This document shows positions 5,002-5,211 of a DNA stretch of 5,211 bases, piece after piece. The stretch comes from Bacteroidota bacterium (GTDB lineage: Bacteria; Bacteroidota; Rhodothermia; Rhodothermales; UBA10348). Position 1 is the first letter of the stretch, and each line of letters starts with the position of its first letter. The notes below the pieces were generated by a model. That model searched no databases, was not told where the DNA came from, and saw only the letters and a list, made by a program, of their open reading frames with translations. The stretch spans positions 1 through 5,211 of the forward strand of contig JAHEEH010000180.1 in the NCBI GenBank assembly GCA_024640835.1, given 5' to 3'. The position numbers and the translations under genes were made by a program.

Positions 5002-5211
5002 CTACTTGATCAGGACCATCCGACGGGTCATGACATGCGCGCCGCCGGTCATGCGGTAGATGTAGACCCCGCTGGCGAATTGCCCGCCATCCCACGTCAC
5101 TTCGTGGTATCCGGCCGCGACCCGGCTGTCGACGAGGCGCGTGATCTCGCGGCCGGCCAGGTCGAAGACCGCGATCCGGACATGGGCAGCCTCCGGCGCC
5201 TGGTACCGGAT
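5002..5211 (-). CDS. C-terminal end of a secreted/surface protein with FlgD-like / T9SS-type sorting domain (partial)
   Basis: Read on the minus strand, 69 codons are open from the right edge to a TAG at 5002-5004; the N-terminus lies outside the window. The fragment has the pattern of the C-terminal Ig-like domain annotated as FlgD Ig-like or type IX secretion sorting domain. Visible parts are a strand plus turn VRIAVFDLAGREI (fragment residues 11-23), LVDSR..AGYHEVTWDG (26-42), ASGVYIYRM (46-54) and a terminal basic strand RRMVLIK (63-69). Such domains end large exported proteins (proteases, adhesins, repeat proteins) and direct secretion or surface attachment in Bacteroidota. Related domains occur in other phyla where the export route is less established. 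What the main body does cannot be known from this fragment. The gene is convergent with the oxidoreductase, with the hairpin at 4946-4974 between them. Confidence 0.88.
   Translation of the reverse strand: MRYQAPEAAHVRIAVFDLAGREITRLVDSRVAAGYHEVTWDGGQFASGVYIYRMTGGAHVMTRRMVLIK

Noticed and set aside
4292..5095. 267-codon minus-strand frame over the oxidoreductase 3' half and the right-edge gene
   Set aside because: It is out of frame with the FlgD-like domain at 5002-5211 and antisense to the oxidoreductase; both real frames have clear family patterns.
5097..5194. Minus-strand GGAGG followed by an ATG at 5183, resembling a gene start
   Set aside because: It opens only 28 codons, is out of frame, and lies inside the FlgD-like domain. 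GGAGG here simply encodes part of that protein.

Overview
The window is GC-rich DNA from a bacterium. It holds four complete protein-coding genes and the 3' end of a fifth that runs off the right edge. The phylum cannot be fixed from this sequence alone. Three features together suggest a GC-rich member of the Bacteroidota/Rhodothermales, Gemmatimonadota, Eisenbacteria or Latescibacterota sort of lineage. These are a C-terminal FlgD/T9SS-like sorting domain (5002-5211, minus), lipoproteins with clear or near-consensus lipoboxes, and a multiheme cytochrome fused to TPR repeats. Two of the four visible gene starts have a Shine-Dalgarno sequence (270 and the minus-strand start at 3644). The other two (1128 and 3866) have none.

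Layout. Positions 1-62 hold a strong intrinsic terminator for an unseen plus-strand gene to the left. About 200 bases without a convincing gene follow. A 248-residue membrane-anchored or exported protein with Sel1-like helical repeats follows (270-1016, plus). After 111 bases carrying a near-perfect 18-bp palindrome comes the main gene, a 665-residue predicted lipoprotein with seven CXXCH heme sites and four TPR repeats (1128-3125, plus). It meets tail-to-tail, with 3 bases between stops, a very acidic, lysine-free 171-residue lipoprotein (3129-3644, minus). A 221-bp divergent intergenic region with a perfect 17-bp dyad separates that gene from a saccharopine-dehydrogenase-like NAD(P)-binding oxidoreductase (3866-4921, plus). 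A GC hairpin at 4946-4974 sits between that gene and the tail of the minus-strand sorting-domain protein.

How they work together. The genes alternate in orientation and do not form an obvious single operon. Several products look cell-envelope directed: a multiheme c-type cytochrome lipoprotein, a small lipoprotein, a membrane-anchored repeat protein, and a secreted or surface protein with a C-terminal sorting domain. The oxidoreductase is the only clearly cytoplasmic enzyme. I see no cytochrome maturation genes, no terminal oxidase or reductase, no mobile element, no CRISPR and no RNA gene. The items most worth following up are the seven-heme/TPR cytochrome, the 17-bp dyad, the promoter-like sequence abutting the cytochrome start codon, and the truncated gene at the right edge. 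I found no convincing evidence of a wholly new multi-gene system.
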